From: Pseudomonas triticicola | GTDB taxonomy: Bacteria; Pseudomonadota; Gammaproteobacteria; Pseudomonadales; Pseudomonadaceae | Reading direction: 5' to 3' | Assembly: GCF_019145375.1 (NCBI RefSeq) | Contig: NZ_JAHSTX010000001.1 | Coordinates: 1,277,001-1,341,000 of the forward strand | DNA length: 64,000 nt | Shown: positions 12,975 to 22,929 of the stretch, piece by piece | Layout of the letters: each line of letters begins with the position of its first letter | Position numbering within the stretch: position 1 is the first letter of the stretch | The notes under the pieces: generated by a model | Database searches by the model: none | Told to the model about the DNA's origin: nothing | What the model saw: the letters and a program-made list of their open reading frames with translations, nothing else | Made by a program: the position numbers and the translations under genes

Positions 12975-13262
12975 TTATTTGCAGACGACCACGACGTTGC
13001 GCGTCTTGTAGTTGCCAACGTCAACGCCCAGGGTTTTGTCATCTTCCTTGGGCGCCGGTGTGCCATCAGTGCCGACGATGCGATAACCGGTGCCGGCGCA
13101 GGATGCATCGGCCTTTTCGTAGCACATGGCCCAGGAGTTGGCTTCGCCGGAACAATCGATGCTCAGGCCCTGTTCGCCATTATTCAGATAGGTTGGCTGC
13201 GAAGTGGCACAGCCGCTCAATACCAATACCGCGAGAAGCGGCTGCAGTTTGTTCAGGTTCAT
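12975..13262 (-). CDS. Small lipoprotein
   Basis: A 95-residue protein with lipoprotein signal peptide MNLNKLQPLLAVLVLSGCAT (lipobox VLSGC, Cys18). The mature part has four further cysteines (DCSG, AMCYEKADASCAG, VVVCK) that could form two disulfides in the periplasm. Family not recognised. The SD is weak. Confidence 0.8.
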   Translation of the reverse strand: MNLNKLQPLLAVLVLSGCATSQPTYLNNGEQGLSIDCSGEANSWAMCYEKADASCAGTGYRIVGTDGTPAPKEDDKTLGVDVGNYKTRNVVVVCK

Positions 13263-13354
13263 GGTTACGTGATCTTCAGGTGGGGGACTGGATGCTCTGA
13301 CAGCGCCGCGATGAAAAGGTTATAGCGATTGGCCACTTGTTTGCCAACAAGGCA

Positions 13355-13383
13355 CAAAAAAGCCCTGCATGCTGGCAGGGCTT
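13355..13383 (-). terminator. Rho-independent terminator
   Basis: Stem AGCCCTGC (13361-13368) / GCAGGGCT (13375-13382). On the minus strand it is followed by TTTTTT, giving a strong terminator 20 bases after the stop of the small gene at 13403. Confidence 0.85.
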
Positions 13384-13402
13384 GGCGCAAGTGCGGGCAG
13401 GA

Positions 13403-13588
13403 TCAGTCCTGATCTTTACCACGGCGCTTGGAAGAAGCAGGCGTATCGGTGAACACCGAGGCCACATCCGTCGCCATCTGCTCGCTGTCAAAAGGCCCGG
13501 CGATATGTTCGCCGTTGGTGGTGGTCAGCGTCCACTTGCCGTCTTTCTTGTCGATCACATACCCGTTGATGATTTTTACCGCAGCCAT
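13403..13588 (-). CDS. Small basic hypothetical protein
   Basis: A 61-residue soluble protein (MAAVKIINGYVIDKKDGKWT) with a beta-rich front half and a charged tail (SSKRRGKDQD). It has GAGAAAGACCAG before the ATG and a strong terminator directly after, so it is a self-contained transcription unit. Function unknown. Confidence 0.65.
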   Translation of the reverse strand: MAAVKIINGYVIDKKDGKWTLTTTNGEHIAGPFDSEQMATDVASVFTDTPASSKRRGKDQD

Positions 13589-13846
13589 CTGGTCTTTCTC
13601 GTTCGCTGGTTCAAAGGCGCCATGATAGCGGCAAATGCTCGCATTGGGGGCTGATAAGCGTATGGTGATCCAGTTTACCCGGATCTTGAGCTACGCTGAG
13701 TTCGCCGCTGAAAAAACCGCAAGGAACTATCCGCGCGAATATTTCTCTATGTTGGCATCGGTTAGCCAGCGCGGGGCATTGTAAGGCGCACGCCGCCTGA
13801 TTAGACTGCCCCGAAACTCGTACACACAGCCTTTTCAAGGACTTAT

Positions 13847-14686
13847 ATGATCAAGAAATGCTTGTTTCCAGCAGCCGGTTACGGCACTCGCTTCCTCCCA
13901 GCGACCAAAGCCATGCCTAAAGAAATGCTGCCGGTGGTAAACAAGCCACTGATCCAGTACGGCGTTGAAGAAGCACTGGACGCGGGCCTGACTGAGATTT
14001 CCATCGTCACCGGCCGTGGCAAGCGTGCTCTGGAAGACCACTTCGACATCAGTTACGAGCTGGAAAACCAGATCAAGGGCACCGACAAGGAAAAGTACTT
14101 GGTCGGCATCCGCAAGCTGTTGGACGAGTGCTCGTTCTCCTACACCCGTCAGACCGAAATGAAAGGTCTGGGCCACGCGATCCTGACTGGCCGCCCACTG
14201 ATCGGTGACGAACCGTTCGCCGTGGTCCTGGCGGACGACCTGTGCGTCAACATCGATGGCGACGGCGTGCTGACCCAGATGGTCAAGCTGTACAAGCAGT
14301 TCCGTTGCTCGATCGTCGCCATTCAGGAAGTCGATCCGCAGGAAACCAACAAGTACGGCGTAATCGCTGGCGAAATGATCCGCGACGACATCTACCGCGT
14401 ACACAGCATGGTCGAGAAGCCAAAGCCGGAAGACGCGCCGTCGAACCTGGCGATCATCGGTCGCTACATCCTGACCCCGGATATCTTCGACCTGATCGAA
14501 CAGACCGAGCCAGGCAAGGGCGGTGAAATCCAGATCACCGACGCCCTGATGAAGCAGGCCCAGAACGGCTGCGTCATGGCCTACAAGTTCAAGGGCAAGC
14601 GTTTCGACTGCGGTGGTGCTGAAGGCTACATCGACGCGACCAACTTCTGCTTCGAAAACTTCTACAAGACTGGCAAGGCTTACTAA
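13847..14686 (+). CDS. galU: UTP-glucose-1-phosphate uridylyltransferase GalU
   Basis: A 279-residue enzyme making UDP-glucose for polysaccharide and LPS synthesis. The N-terminal nucleotidyltransferase motif is FPAAGYGTRFLPATKAMPKEMLP. VLADDLCVN carries the metal-binding acidic residues, and MVEKPKPEDAPSNLAIIGRY and GGEIQITDAL are typical GalU motifs. Length matches pseudomonad GalU. SD AAGGAC before the ATG; a strong terminator follows. Confidence 0.97.
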   Translation: MIKKCLFPAAGYGTRFLPATKAMPKEMLPVVNKPLIQYGVEEALDAGLTEISIVTGRGKRALEDHFDISYELENQIKGTDKEKYLVGIRKLLDECSFSYTRQTEMKGLGHAILTGRPLIGDEPFAVVLADDLCVNIDGDGVLTQMVKLYKQFRCSIVAIQEVDPQETNKYGVIAGEMIRDDIYRVHSMVEKPKPEDAPSNLAIIGRYILTPDIFDLIEQTEPGKGGEIQITDALMKQAQNGCVMAYKFKGKRFDCGGAEGYIDATNFCFENFYKTGKAY

Positions 14687-14712
14687 TAGCATCTGCCTCG
14701 TCTGCAAAAGAA

Positions 14713-14734
14713 AGCCACCTTCGGGTGGCTTTTT
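14713..14734 (+). terminator. Rho-independent terminator of galU
   Basis: AGCCACC / GGTGGCT with a TTCG tetraloop followed by TTTT. It begins 27 bases after the galU stop. Confidence 0.9.
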
Positions 14735-14815
14735 CATTTTCCGCCCTTATATGGATGGCAGTGCTTGCCCAATGGATGTCTGCGGGTATGCTGATGGCCT
14801 GCCGAGGAGATAGAA

Positions 14816-16174
14816 ATGGCCTACGATTTTGACCTTTATGTGATTGGTGCCGGTTCCGGCGGTGTGCGGGCTGCGCGGTTTGCCGCAGGCTTCGGGGCGA
14901 AAGTGGCGGTGGCCGAAAGCCGTTACCTGGGCGGCACGTGCGTCAACGTCGGCTGCGTGCCGAAAAAGCTGCTGGTCTACGGCGCGCACTTTGCCGAGGA
15001 CTTCGAGCAGGCGTCCGGTTTCGGCTGGAACCTGGGCGAAGCCAACTTCGACTGGGCCACGCTGATCGCTAACAAGGATCGCGAGATCAATCGCCTCAAC
15101 GGCATTTATCGCAATCTGCTGGTCAACAGCGGTGTGATCCTGCACGAGGCGCACGCGAAAATCGTCGGGCCGCACGAGGTTGAGGTCAACGGCGAACGCT
15201 ACACCGCCAAGAATATCCTGATCGCGACTGGCGGCTGGCCGCAGATTCCCGAAATTCCGGGGCACGAGCACGCGATCGGTTCGAACGAGGCGTTCTTCCT
15301 CAAAGAGCTGCCCAAGCGTGTGCTGGTGGTTGGCGGCGGTTATATCGCCGTCGAGTTCGCCGGGATTTTCCATGGCCTCGGTGCCAACACCACGCTGTTG
15401 TATCGCGGCGATTTGTTCCTGCGTGGTTTCGATGGGTCGGTGCGCAAGCACTTGCAAGAAGAATTGACCAAGCGCGGCCTCGACCTGCAATTCAATGCCG
15501 ACATCGCACGCATCGACAAACAGGCCGACGGTAGCTTGAAGGCGACACTCAAGGATGGTCGCGTACTCGAAGCCGACTGCGTGTTCTACGCCACCGGCCG
15601 GCGTCCGATGCTTGACAATCTGGGTCTGGAAAACACCGATGTGCAACTGGACGACAAGGGCTTCATCAAAGTCGACGACGAGTATCAAACCACCGAGCCG
15701 TCGATTCTGGCGCTGGGCGACGTCATTGGTCGCGTGCAACTGACCCCGGTCGCTCTGGCCGAAGGTATGGCTGTGGCGCGGCGTCTGTTCAAGCCGGAGC
15801 AATACCGCCCGGTGGACTACAAGATGATCCCGACCGCCGTGTTCAGCCTGCCGAACATCGGCACAGTCGGTTTGAGCGAAGAAGAAGCACGCGAATGCGG
15901 CCATGAGGTGGTGATTTTCGAGAGTCGCTTCCGCCCGATGAAGCTGACCCTGACTGACTGTCAGGAGAAAACCCTGATGAAGCTGGTGGTCGACGCCAAG
16001 ACCGACAAGGTGCTTGGCTGCCACATGGTCGGCCCGGACGCTGGCGAGATCGTGCAAGGTCTGGCGATCGCCTTGAAGGCCGGCGCGACCAAGCGCGACT
16101 TCGACGACACCATCGGGGTGCACCCGACGGCCGCCGAAGAGTTCGTCACCATGCGCACGCCGGTCAGCGCTTAA
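14816..16174 (+). CDS. gor: Glutathione-disulfide reductase
   Basis: A 452-residue FAD-dependent enzyme that regenerates glutathione with NADPH. Features: FAD motif GAGSGG (11-16), redox-active pair Cys42/Cys47 in [17 protein letters not shown] domain motif [13 protein letters not shown] near 175, and the C-terminal HPTAAEEF carrying the catalytic His. SD GAGGAGATAGAA before the ATG. Its TAA shares bases with the stop of the convergent gene at 16171 (4-base overlap). Confidence 0.95.
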   Translation: MAYDFDLYVIGAGSGGVRAARFAAGFGAKVAVAESRYLGGTCVNVGCVPKKLLVYGAHFAEDFEQASGFGWNLGEANFDWATLIANKDREINRLNGIYRNLLVNSGVILHEAHAKIVGPHEVEVNGERYTAKNILIATGGWPQIPEIPGHEHAIGSNEAFFLKELPKRVLVVGGGYIAVEFAGIFHGLGANTTLLYRGDLFLRGFDGSVRKHLQEELTKRGLDLQFNADIARIDKQADGSLKATLKDGRVLEADCVFYATGRRPMLDNLGLENTDVQLDDKGFIKVDDEYQTTEPSILALGDVIGRVQLTPVALAEGMAVARRLFKPEQYRPVDYKMIPTAVFSLPNIGTVGLSEEEARECGHEVVIFESRFRPMKLTLTDCQEKTLMKLVVDAKTDKVLGCHMVGPDAGEIVQGLAIALKAGATKRDFDDTIGVHPTAAEEFVTMRTPVSA

Positions 16175-17187
16175 GCATCCTTCGCTTTAGTCGAGTCTGG
16201 CGCTGCCGCAACGGTAGCCGCCAGACGCTGGCTGTCCTCAAGGCTCGCCTGGGCCTTGAGCAATTCCTTTTCCAATGACTGATTGAGTTGCGTCTGTTCG
16301 TCGACGCTCTGCTTGAACGCCTGGCTTTCCAGCGTCGCCACGCGCAAGCGTTCCTGGAGGAGGGTGCGCTCGCTGTCCATGCGCGTCGCCTGCTCGAGCA
16401 ATTGATCCTGCCGCTGATTGCTCTGCTTGAGCTGATCCTGCAACAAGTTCAGCTCGCGCTGGGTGCCACGGTTTTCGGTAAGCAGGCGTTCGTTGTCGCG
16501 GTGCAACTGCGTGATCTCATCCTGACGCACCAGCGCGCTCTGCTGGGCTTGGCGTAGCTCGGCCTGGATCTGCTGGATTTGCCCTTCGTGACGGGCCTGC
16601 TCCTGCTCGCGCTGTTCCTTGGTGGCGTTACGGTAATGCTCCAGCGCATCGCGTGCGTGCAGGTGCTTTTCTTCCAGTGAGCGGATCTGCTCGTCCTTGT
16701 CCTGCAAGCGCAATTCAAAATCGGCCAAAGCCTGGTTGAGGCCGGCGTTGCGCGTCTGTTCGGTTTGCAGCATCGAGCGGGTGTTACTCAGCGCTTCGGA
16801 TTCGCGTTGCAGCGCGGCGCCTTGAATGTCGTGGTCGTGCTCGAGTTTTTCCAGCGCCTGGCGCGTCTGATTCAGCTCGGCTTCCAGTGCTTGGCGTTGC
16901 TCCTCGAACTGTTCGCGGGCTTGCTCGATGGGTTCCTGTGCTTGTTCTTTCAGGCGCTGGGCGAGGCGAGAGACGAGGGCGGTCAGCTCGTCATCGATCG
17001 GTTCCGCTGACGCTTCGGTCGGCTGCGCGCCGTCATCCAACTCTTTCAGGTAGCGATGGATCGTGGTTTTCGAGCCGGTGTTGCCCATTTCGATGCGTAC
17101 TGCATCGATGCTCGGGTGTTCGCCGCGAGCCAGAATCGCGGTGCGCGCGATTTGCACCAGCGCTTTGGTTATGCCGCCACGGGCCAT
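16171..17187 (-). CDS. KfrA-like / TnpT-like DNA-binding coiled-coil protein
   Basis: A 338-residue protein with an N-terminal DNA-binding domain (about 1-60, [20 protein letters not shown]...[13 protein letters not shown]) of the KfrA-N type, followed by a long Gln/Glu/Leu-rich coiled coil (about 70-325). ATG 17187 has AGGAG at SD distance. It is divergent from a tyrosine recombinase. This architecture and arrangement match TnpT/TnpS of Tn4651, where TnpT assists TnpS in cointegrate resolution. No transposase lies nearby. By inference it binds the palindromic region next to its own start. KfrA-type autoregulation is an alternative reading. Confidence 0.75.
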   Translation of the reverse strand: MARGGITKALVQIARTAILARGEHPSIDAVRIEMGNTGSKTTIHRYLKELDDGAQPTEASAEPIDDELTALVSRLAQRLKEQAQEPIEQAREQFEEQRQALEAELNQTRQALEKLEHDHDIQGAALQRESEALSNTRSMLQTEQTRNAGLNQALADFELRLQDKDEQIRSLEEKHLHARDALEHYRNATKEQREQEQARHEGQIQQIQAELRQAQQSALVRQDEITQLHRDNERLLTENRGTQRELNLLQDQLKQSNQRQDQLLEQATRMDSERTLLQERLRVATLESQAFKQSVDEQTQLNQSLEKELLKAQASLEDSQRLAATVAAAPDSTKAKDA

Positions 17188-17364
17188 GTGAACTCCTACG
17201 GTTACGTACTGTGGTACATGCCACTGAATAACGCAGTGTACCATGCTGAGGATATGGGTAAATCCTTGAAATAAAACAGGCGGGATATACTGGTATTACC
17301 CAATGTCAGGCGGCAAAATGCGCCTCTGTATGTCTGAACCCGTACGCCAGCGAGAAAACTGCCC
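17188..17364. promoter_or_regulatory. Palindromic region between divergent tnpT-like and tnpS-like genes
   Basis: The 177-bp gap holds nested inverted repeats. GTGGTACA (17211-17218) faces TGTACCAT (17237-17244), a 7 of 8 match. CACTG (17222-17226) faces CAGTG (17234-17238). Farther on, TGGGTAA (17255-17261) faces TTACCCA (17296-17302), with matching CC/GG flanks. In Tn4651 the resolution site lies between tnpS and tnpT and is built of such repeats, so this could be a recombination site, an operator, or both. Confidence 0.55.
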
Positions 17365-18303
17365 ATGAGCGACATTGATCGATACCTGCAAGCCGCCACC
17401 CGGGACAACACCCGCCGTAGCTATCGCATGGCCATTGAGCATTTCGAGGTGACGTGGGGCGGATTTCTGCCGGCCACCGCCGACAGCGTTGCGCGCTATC
17501 TGGTGGAGCACGCCGGAGTTCTGTCGATCAACACGCTGAAATTGCGTCTGTCCGCGCTGGCGCAGTGGCACAACAGTCAGGGCTTTGCCGATCCGACCAA
17601 GGCGCCAGTGGTGCGCAAGGTGTTCAAGGGCATTCGCGCCTTGCATCCGGCGCAGGAAAAACAGGCTGAGCCGTTGCAACTGCAGGATTTGCAACGAGTG
17701 ATCGATTGCTTGGAGCAGGAGGCGCAAACCGCCCGCCAGGATCAGGACCGCCCGACCTTGCTCAAGGCTTATCGGGATCGCGCGCTGATTCTGTTGGGCT
17801 TCTGGCGTGGCTTTCGCAGCGACGAGTTGTGCCGCCTGCAGATCGAGCATGTGCAGGCGAGCGCTGGCAAGGGCATCACTTTGTATCTGCCGCGCAGCAA
17901 GGGCGACCGGGAAAACCTCGGGCAGACTTATCAGGCCCCGGCGCTGCTCAAGCTATGCCCAGTGCAGGCCTATATCGATTGGATTACAGAGGCTGCGCTG
18001 GTACGCGGCGCGGTGTTCCGCAGCATTGATCGCTGGGGCAATCTGAGCGAGGAGGGCTTGCACGCCAACAGCATCATTCCGCTGCTGCGCCAGGCGTTGC
18101 AGCGCGCCGGGATTGCCGCCGCCAACTACACCAGCCATTCACTGCGGCGTGGCTTTGCCACATGGGCGCATCAAAGCGGCTGGGACCTTAAATCGCTGAT
18201 GAGTTACGTCGGCTGGAAGGACATGAAATCCGCCATGCGCTATGTTGAGGTCAGCCCATTCCAGGGAATGGCTCGGATTATGGATAAGCCGGATCAACCG
18301 TAG
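17365..18303 (+). CDS. Tyrosine recombinase, TnpS-like
   Basis: A 312-residue site-specific recombinase. An N-terminal SAM-like DNA-binding domain (about 1-95) is followed by the catalytic domain with Arg151 (GFRSDEL), His258 and Arg261 (HSLRRGFA), Trp284 and the nucleophile Tyr293 (MRYVE). It is not flanked by phage genes, a tRNA or attachment-site repeats. Its divergent partner is KfrA/TnpT-like, which points to a TnpS-type resolvase rather than a prophage integrase. All catalytic residues appear intact. Confidence 0.85.
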   Translation: MSDIDRYLQAATRDNTRRSYRMAIEHFEVTWGGFLPATADSVARYLVEHAGVLSINTLKLRLSALAQWHNSQGFADPTKAPVVRKVFKGIRALHPAQEKQAEPLQLQDLQRVIDCLEQEAQTARQDQDRPTLLKAYRDRALILLGFWRGFRSDELCRLQIEHVQASAGKGITLYLPRSKGDRENLGQTYQAPALLKLCPVQAYIDWITEAALVRGAVFRSIDRWGNLSEEGLHANSIIPLLRQALQRAGIAAANYTSHSLRRGFATWAHQSGWDLKSLMSYVGWKDMKSAMRYVEVSPFQGMARIMDKPDQP

Positions 18304-18305
18304 AG

Positions 18306-18320
18306 ATCGTTTTCTTCTAT
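18306..18320 (+). promoter_or_regulatory. Possible OxyR half-site upstream of ahpC
   Basis: ATCG-N7-CTAT (18306-18320) fits one dimer half of the OxyR pattern ATAG-N7-CTAT with one mismatch. A second half-site at the expected distance is poor. It lies about 120 bases before ahpC, a classic OxyR target, but on sequence alone this is weak. Confidence 0.3.
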
Positions 18321-18440
18321 TAATACAGTCAGCTAATAGCGAAAACAAATCAGCAGTATCAGGTTTGCCAATGAGCCTTCCGTCGAGTGAGTGGGTAGGA
18401 TTCACCCATCAACTTCATAACCCCTGACGGAGAGTCATCG

Positions 18441-19004
18441 ATGCCTATCATCAACAGCCAAGTAAAACCGTTCAAAGCTACCGCGTTCAAAAACGGCGAC
18501 TTCGTTCAAGTCTCGGATGCTGACTTGAAAGGCAAGTGGTCCGTAGTGTTCTTCTACCCAGCCGACTTCACCTTCGTTTGCCCAACCGAGCTGGAAGACC
18601 TGGCCGACAACTACGCTGAGTTCAAGAAGCTGGGCGTGGAAATCTACAGCGTTTCGACCGACACCCACTTTGCTCACGCTGCCTGGCACAACACTTCGCC
18701 AGCCATCGGCAAAATCGAATACACCATGATCGGCGACCCGACCCACGTTATCTCGCGCAACTTCGACGTGCTGATCGAAGAAGCTGGTCTGGCTGACCGT
18801 GGCACCTTCGTGATCAACCCTGAAGGCCAGATCAAAATCGTTGAACTGAACGATGGCGGCGTTGGCCGTGACGCTTCCGAGCTGCTGCGCAAAATCAAGG
18901 CTGCTCAGTACGTCGCTGCACACCCAGGCGAAGTTTGCCCGGCCAAGTGGAAAGAAGGCGAGGCCACTCTGGCTCCGTCGCTGGACCTGGTCGGCAAGAT
19001 CTAA
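18441..19004 (+). CDS. ahpC: Alkyl hydroperoxide reductase subunit C (peroxiredoxin)
   Basis: A 187-residue 2-Cys peroxiredoxin that reduces H2O2, organic peroxides and peroxynitrite. Peroxidatic Cys47 is in [13 protein letters not shown] and resolving Cys166 in GEVCPAKW; both match the AhpC family. GGAG precedes the ATG. AhpF, its reductase, is encoded next, but a strong terminator separates the two genes. Confidence 0.97.
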   Translation: MPIINSQVKPFKATAFKNGDFVQVSDADLKGKWSVVFFYPADFTFVCPTELEDLADNYAEFKKLGVEIYSVSTDTHFAHAAWHNTSPAIGKIEYTMIGDPTHVISRNFDVLIEEAGLADRGTFVINPEGQIKIVELNDGGVGRDASELLRKIKAAQYVAAHPGEVCPAKWKEGEATLAPSLDLVGKI

Positions 19005-19072
19005 GTCTGTGACATGCAACGCAGGGCGGCACGCCGCACCTTCTTAAGTTAGCTGCACCGCCCAATAAAAAT

Positions 19073-19102
19073 GCCCGGGCGAGATTCGCTCGGGCTTTTT
19101 TT
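19073..19102 (+). terminator. Rho-independent terminator after ahpC
   Basis: GCCCGGGCG / CGCTCGGGC (8 of 9 pairs) followed by seven T. It lies between ahpC and ahpF, so ahpF needs read-through or its own promoter in the short gap. Confidence 0.85.
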
Positions 19103-19128
19103 CGCCTCAAATAAAGGAAATCGCCCGT

Positions 19129-20691
19129 ATGTTGGACGCCAATCTTAAAGCCCAGTTGAAATCGTACCTGGAACGGGTCACCCAACCGATCGAGATCGTT
19201 GCATCTCTTGACGACGGTGCGAAATCCCGTGAAATGCTGGACCTGCTGAAAGACGTTGCCAGTCTTTCGAGCCAAATTACTCTGATCGACAGCGGTGACG
19301 ATGCCCGCAAGCCATCGTTCTCGATCAATCGCCCCGGAGCCGACATCAGCCTGCGTTTCGCCGGTATTCCGATGGGGCACGAATTCACCTCGCTGGTGCT
19401 GGCCCTGCTGCAAGTCGGTGGCCACCCGTCGAAGGCCAGCGTTGAAGTCATCGAGCAGATCCGCTCGCTCAAAGGCGAGTTCAGCTTCGAGACTTACTTC
19501 TCGCTGTCTTGCCAGAACTGTCCGGACGTGGTCCAGGCGCTGAACCTGATGGCCGTGCTCAACCCGAACATCCGCCACGTCGCCATCGACGGCGCGCTGT
19601 TCCAGGACGAAGTCAATGATCGCAAGATCATGGCCGTGCCGAGCATCTACCTCAACGGCGAGAACTTCGGCCAGGGCCGTATGGGCCTTGAGGAAATCCT
19701 CGCCAAGCTCGACACCGGTGCGATTGAGCGTCAGGCCGAGAAGATCAGCGCCAAAGAGGCCTTTGATGTGCTGGTTGTTGGTGGTGGCCCCGCTGGTGCT
19801 TCGGCGGCTATTTATGCCGCACGTAAAGGTATCCGCACCGGTGTCGCGGCTGAGCGTTTCGGCGGTCAGGTGCTCGACACCATGGCCATCGAGAACTTCA
19901 TTTCCGTGCAGGAAACCGAAGGGCCGAAACTGGCCACGGCGCTGGAAGAACACGTCAAGCAGTACGACGTCGACATCATGAACCTGCAACGTGCCGACAA
20001 GTTGATCCCGGGCAAGAATGGCGAGTTGCACGAAGTCCGCTTCGCCAGTGGCGCAACTCTGAAAGCCAAAAGCGTAATCCTGGCGACCGGCGCGCGCTGG
20101 CGCGAAATGAACGTCCCCGGCGAGCAGGAATACCGCAACAAGGGCGTGGCTTACTGTCCGCACTGCGACGGCCCGTTGTTCAAAGGCAAGCGCGTGGCGG
20201 TGATCGGCGGCGGTAACTCCGGCGTTGAAGCAGCCATCGATCTGGCCGGTATCGTGTCGCACGTAACGTTGCTGGAATTCGACGTACAACTGCGGGCCGA
20301 TGCCGTGCTGCAACGCAAGCTGCACAGCCTGCCGAACGTCACCGTGATCACCAGTGCGCAAACCACTGAAGTCACCGGCAATGGTGAGAAGGTCAACGGT
20401 CTGCGTTACAAGGATCGCACCACAGATGAGCTGCGCACGGTTGAGCTGGAAGGCATCTTCGTGCAGATCGGTCTGCTACCGAACACCGATTGGCTGAAGG
20501 GCACCATCGAGCTGTCGCCGCGTGGCGAAATCATTGTCGATAATCGTGGCGAGACTTCGATTCCGGGGATCTTTGCTGCGGGCGACGTGACGACTGTGCC
20601 GTACAAGCAGATCGTGATCGCAGTGGGCGAGGGCGCCAAGGCTTCGCTGAGTGCATTCGATCACTTGATCCGGACTTCGGCCCCGGCGTAA
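19129..20691 (+). CDS. ahpF: Alkyl hydroperoxide reductase subunit F
   Basis: A 520-residue flavoprotein passing electrons from NADH to AhpC. The N-terminal double thioredoxin fold (about 1-200) holds Cys128/Cys131 (SCQNCPDVV). Then come a FAD domain ([17 protein letters not shown], near 215) and a thioredoxin reductase-like core with the CPHC pair (YCPHCDGP, about residue 345). SD AAGGAAATC before the ATG. Full length. Confidence 0.97.
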   Translation: MLDANLKAQLKSYLERVTQPIEIVASLDDGAKSREMLDLLKDVASLSSQITLIDSGDDARKPSFSINRPGADISLRFAGIPMGHEFTSLVLALLQVGGHPSKASVEVIEQIRSLKGEFSFETYFSLSCQNCPDVVQALNLMAVLNPNIRHVAIDGALFQDEVNDRKIMAVPSIYLNGENFGQGRMGLEEILAKLDTGAIERQAEKISAKEAFDVLVVGGGPAGASAAIYAARKGIRTGVAAERFGGQVLDTMAIENFISVQETEGPKLATALEEHVKQYDVDIMNLQRADKLIPGKNGELHEVRFASGATLKAKSVILATGARWREMNVPGEQEYRNKGVAYCPHCDGPLFKGKRVAVIGGGNSGVEAAIDLAGIVSHVTLLEFDVQLRADAVLQRKLHSLPNVTVITSAQTTEVTGNGEKVNGLRYKDRTTDELRTVELEGIFVQIGLLPNTDWLKGTIELSPRGEIIVDNRGETSIPGIFAAGDVTTVPYKQIVIAVGEGAKASLSAFDHLIRTSAPA

Positions 20692-20710
20692 CTGCCAGGT
20701 CGAAAAAGAA

Positions 20711-20736
20711 AAAACCCATGAGCGATCATGGGTTTT
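20711..20736. terminator. Bidirectional terminator after ahpF
   Basis: Perfect 11-bp stem AAAACCCATGA / TCATGGGTTTT with GCGA loop, flanked by A-run and T-run. Confidence 0.9.
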
Positions 20737-20749
20737 TTATTGCGCGTGG

Positions 20750-20938
20750 AAAGCCACCCCTCACCCCAGCCCTCTCCCGAGGGAGAGGGAGCCGACCGAG
20801 GTGTCTGAAGTCATCCATCGACCTGAGAGAGCCGGTCGATTATGGATTCACCGCCGATCGTTCAAGTCGGCGTAATTCTCCAACATCCCGCAATCAGTCC
20901 CCTCTCCCTCTGGGAGAGGGCTAGGGTGAGGGGCTTTC
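20750..20938. repeat. Long palindromic intergenic repeat (CCCTCACCCCAGCCCTCTCCC type)
   Basis: The left arm starting GAAAGCCACCCCTCACCCC and the right arm ending GGGTGAGGGGCTTTC are inverted copies about 27 bases long, enclosing roughly 130 bases with further short palindromes (CCCTCTCCCGAGGGAGAGGG). Elements with these ends recur in Pseudomonas intergenic DNA and behave like non-autonomous miniature elements. It fills the gap between ahpF and gloA. Confidence 0.75.
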
Positions 20939-20943
20939 AGCTT

Positions 20944-21465
20944 TTACAGCGGCGCAGGCTGAATGATTTCAACCCAGTAACCATCCGGATCCTTGATAAA
21001 TGCCAGGCTCTTCATCCGGCCATCGGTCAGACGCTTCTGGAAATCGCAACCCAGCTCTTCAAAGCGTGCACACGCTGCGACGATGTCCGGCACCGAAATG
21101 CAGATGTGGCCAAAGCCACGCGGATCGGTGTTGCCGTCGTGATAGGCGAAATCGGCATCGTTTTCGGTGCCGTGATTGTGGGTCAGTTCGAGAATGCCCG
21201 GGATCGACTTCATCCATTCGGTACGCGCGGCGGCGTCGGTCGGGATCTGCGCTTTGTCGACCAGCGCGAGGAAGTACAGGCTGAACTCGGCTTCCGGGAA
21301 ATCACGCTTCTCGACCAGCGAGAAACCCAGTACGCGGGTGTAGAAATCCAGCGACTTGGTGATGTCCTTCACGCGCAGCATGGTGTGGTTGAACACGAAG
21401 TTACGGGTTGCGCTGTCTGGCGTGGCAGTCACGCCGGGAAAAGTGTTCAGTTCGTTGAGGCTCAT
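20944..21465 (-). CDS. gloA: Lactoylglutathione lyase (glyoxalase I)
   Basis: A 173-residue VOC-fold metalloenzyme converting the methylglyoxal-glutathione hemithioacetal to S-lactoylglutathione. Read motifs: [34 protein letters not shown] and [11 protein letters not shown], carrying the His/Glu metal ligands. The length fits the longer, zinc-type pseudomonad GloA with an extra N-terminal arm. I chose ATG 21465 (GGAGGGCCC) over a 46-residue extension. It ends beside the palindromic repeat. Confidence 0.92.
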   Translation of the reverse strand: MSLNELNTFPGVTATPDSATRNFVFNHTMLRVKDITKSLDFYTRVLGFSLVEKRDFPEAEFSLYFLALVDKAQIPTDAAARTEWMKSIPGILELTHNHGTENDADFAYHDGNTDPRGFGHICISVPDIVAACARFEELGCDFQKRLTDGRMKSLAFIKDPDGYWVEIIQPAPL

Positions 21466-21602
21466 GGGCCCTCCAATAACAATGGGCGAGTGAATGGGCG
21501 CAATGATACGCATGCCGGCCGGCATCGCCAAATGCAAGGCGGGCTTGCCCTGCGCGAAGGCGGGGCTCAGACTTTGCTTTCTATCCATGAGTGCGTCCGG
21601 CA

Positions 21603-22121
21603 ATGATCCGACTGTTGAAATCCGTGTTTGTTTTTTTTGCTTTGTCGTCGGCTGTGGTTTTACCCGCGATGGCCGAACCAGGTATCACTTGGCCGATGGG
21701 CTGGGAGGTTGAAGCATTGCCGGAAACCGCGCCGCCAGTCTCGCGGCAACGGGCGGTGAAGCTCGACGCCGACGGCAATCAGGTGATGGTGATGGAGTTG
21801 ACCATGACGCAAGTCGAGGCGGGGCATCAGGTCAATCTGCAAGGCGTGCTGCTGGAGATGCGCAAATCGATTCAGAAGGATTTCTTCCGTAGTGGCTATC
21901 AGAGTGTCTGCAACCGGATTCATCCGGCAGCACTCGGTTCGTTGAGCGGGCTGGAGACGACCTGCACGGTCACCGAGAACGGTCGACACGTATTATCACA
22001 AACGTTGGTGGCAGCTGTGGAAACAGACAAGGCTTACGTACTTTCATATGCCGGTCAGGCCGACGTTTATAAGGCGAGCGCCGACGATATAGACGCGGCG
22101 CGCAACAGCCTGAAATTATAA
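21603..22121 (+). CDS. Secreted hypothetical protein
   Basis: A 172-residue exported protein with signal peptide [24 protein letters not shown]. The mature part begins [17 protein letters not shown] and has two cysteines (SVCNRIH and TTCTVTE) that may form a disulfide. It may belong to DUF4946, a family seen mainly in Pseudomonas, but I am not sure. The SD is weak at ATG 21603; the signal peptide supports this start. Confidence 0.65.
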   Translation: MIRLLKSVFVFFALSSAVVLPAMAEPGITWPMGWEVEALPETAPPVSRQRAVKLDADGNQVMVMELTMTQVEAGHQVNLQGVLLEMRKSIQKDFFRSGYQSVCNRIHPAALGSLSGLETTCTVTENGRHVLSQTLVAAVETDKAYVLSYAGQADVYKASADDIDAARNSLKL

Positions 22122-22300
22122 ACGTTCGTACTAACTCGCAGCAGTTCGCTTGCCGGAAAGGATTAAGCACATTGTTTGATCAAGCGCTCGATGTAACATC
22201 GCGCAGCAAAATGTTTAGCATGTTGATTCAGAAGCGTTACACAAATTTCCAACTTGTTCGATGAAAATCATTTCATTTGTTAGATATTGTCAATAAAAAA

Positions 22301-22325
22301 GCCCTGCAACAGGCAGGGCTTTTTG
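22301..22325. terminator. Terminator of the mvaT-like gene
   Basis: GCCCTGC / GCAGGGC stem flanked by AAAAAA on the left and TTTTT on the right, 12 bases past the stop of the minus-strand gene; it can act in both directions. Confidence 0.85.
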
Positions 22326-22336
22326 TTGGCGTCAGA

Positions 22337-22702
22337 TTAACCACGCAACCATGAATCAACGGTGGCTGCACCGTACTGTTCTTTCCAGGCCTTCAGGCCG
22401 CGATGGTTGCCGCCCTTGGTTTCGATCAGCTCGCCAGTGTGCGGGTTCTGGTAAACCTTGACCACGCGGGCGCGGCGGGTCTTTGGCGCTGCGGAGGTCT
22501 GCAGGCCGGACTTTGCCGGGTTAGGATGGAGGATTGCGATGATGTCTTTCAGGCCTTTGCCATAGGTTTTCATCAGTCCCTGGAGCTTTTCTTCGAATTC
22601 GATTTCTTTCTTCAGTCCGGCATCGTTCTTCAGCGATTCCAGCTGTTTGAGCTGTTCCTGAAGGGCCTTTTCAGCTGCGCGAAATTCAGCGAGTCTGGAC
22701 AA
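22337..22702 (-). CDS. MvaT/MvaV-family H-NS-like silencer, TTG start
   Basis: A 121-residue xenogeneic silencer that coats AT-rich DNA. The N-terminal coiled coil (about 1-60) oligomerises. The C-terminal domain carries the AT-pincer region RARVVKVYQNPHTGELIETKGGNH and GLKAWKEQYG, as in MvaT/MvaV. The reading frame has no good ATG: family alignment and a GGAG 8 bases upstream place the start at TTG 22702 (MSRLAEFRAAEK). Pseudomonads carry several paralogs and I cannot say which this is. Confidence 0.9.
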   Translation of the reverse strand: MSRLAEFRAAEKALQEQLKQLESLKNDAGLKKEIEFEEKLQGLMKTYGKGLKDIIAILHPNPAKSGLQTSAAPKTRRARVVKVYQNPHTGELIETKGGNHRGLKAWKEQYGAATVDSWLRG

Positions 22703-22929
22703 TATCTTTACTCCAATAGTGTGTTTGGCTGATACCAACCGCAAACAAAGCTATAAGCCAAGAGCCTGGAAGCGACTCGGTGATAATTGGCTCACCTGCC
22801 AGTCTGGCTCAGGTTGAAAAAATTGTAGTAGTTAATGCGACAAGAGTAAATCCTGATGTTGTCGCCATGTAACAACAATGACCTTTTGTATCAATTTGGT
22901 GCGGTTGTTCGGCGAGCAGTGTCGGCGAT

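Noticed and set aside
14747..16123. 458-codon minus-strand frame
   Set aside because: Antisense of gor, whose catalytic motifs are unambiguous.
17266..17291. TTGAAA...TATACT as a sigma-70 promoter for the recombinase gene
   Set aside because: Spacing is only 14 bases, too short for a normal promoter.
17365..18303. Prophage or genomic-island integrase
   Set aside because: No phage genes, tRNA or direct-repeat attachment sites nearby, flanks are core genes, and the partner is TnpT/KfrA-like.
18895..20361. 488-codon minus-strand frame
   Set aside because: Antisense of ahpF.
20750..20938. Small RNA or CRISPR-like array
   Set aside because: Only one pair of inverted arms and no regularly spaced direct repeats; it matches a known type of Pseudomonas intergenic palindrome.
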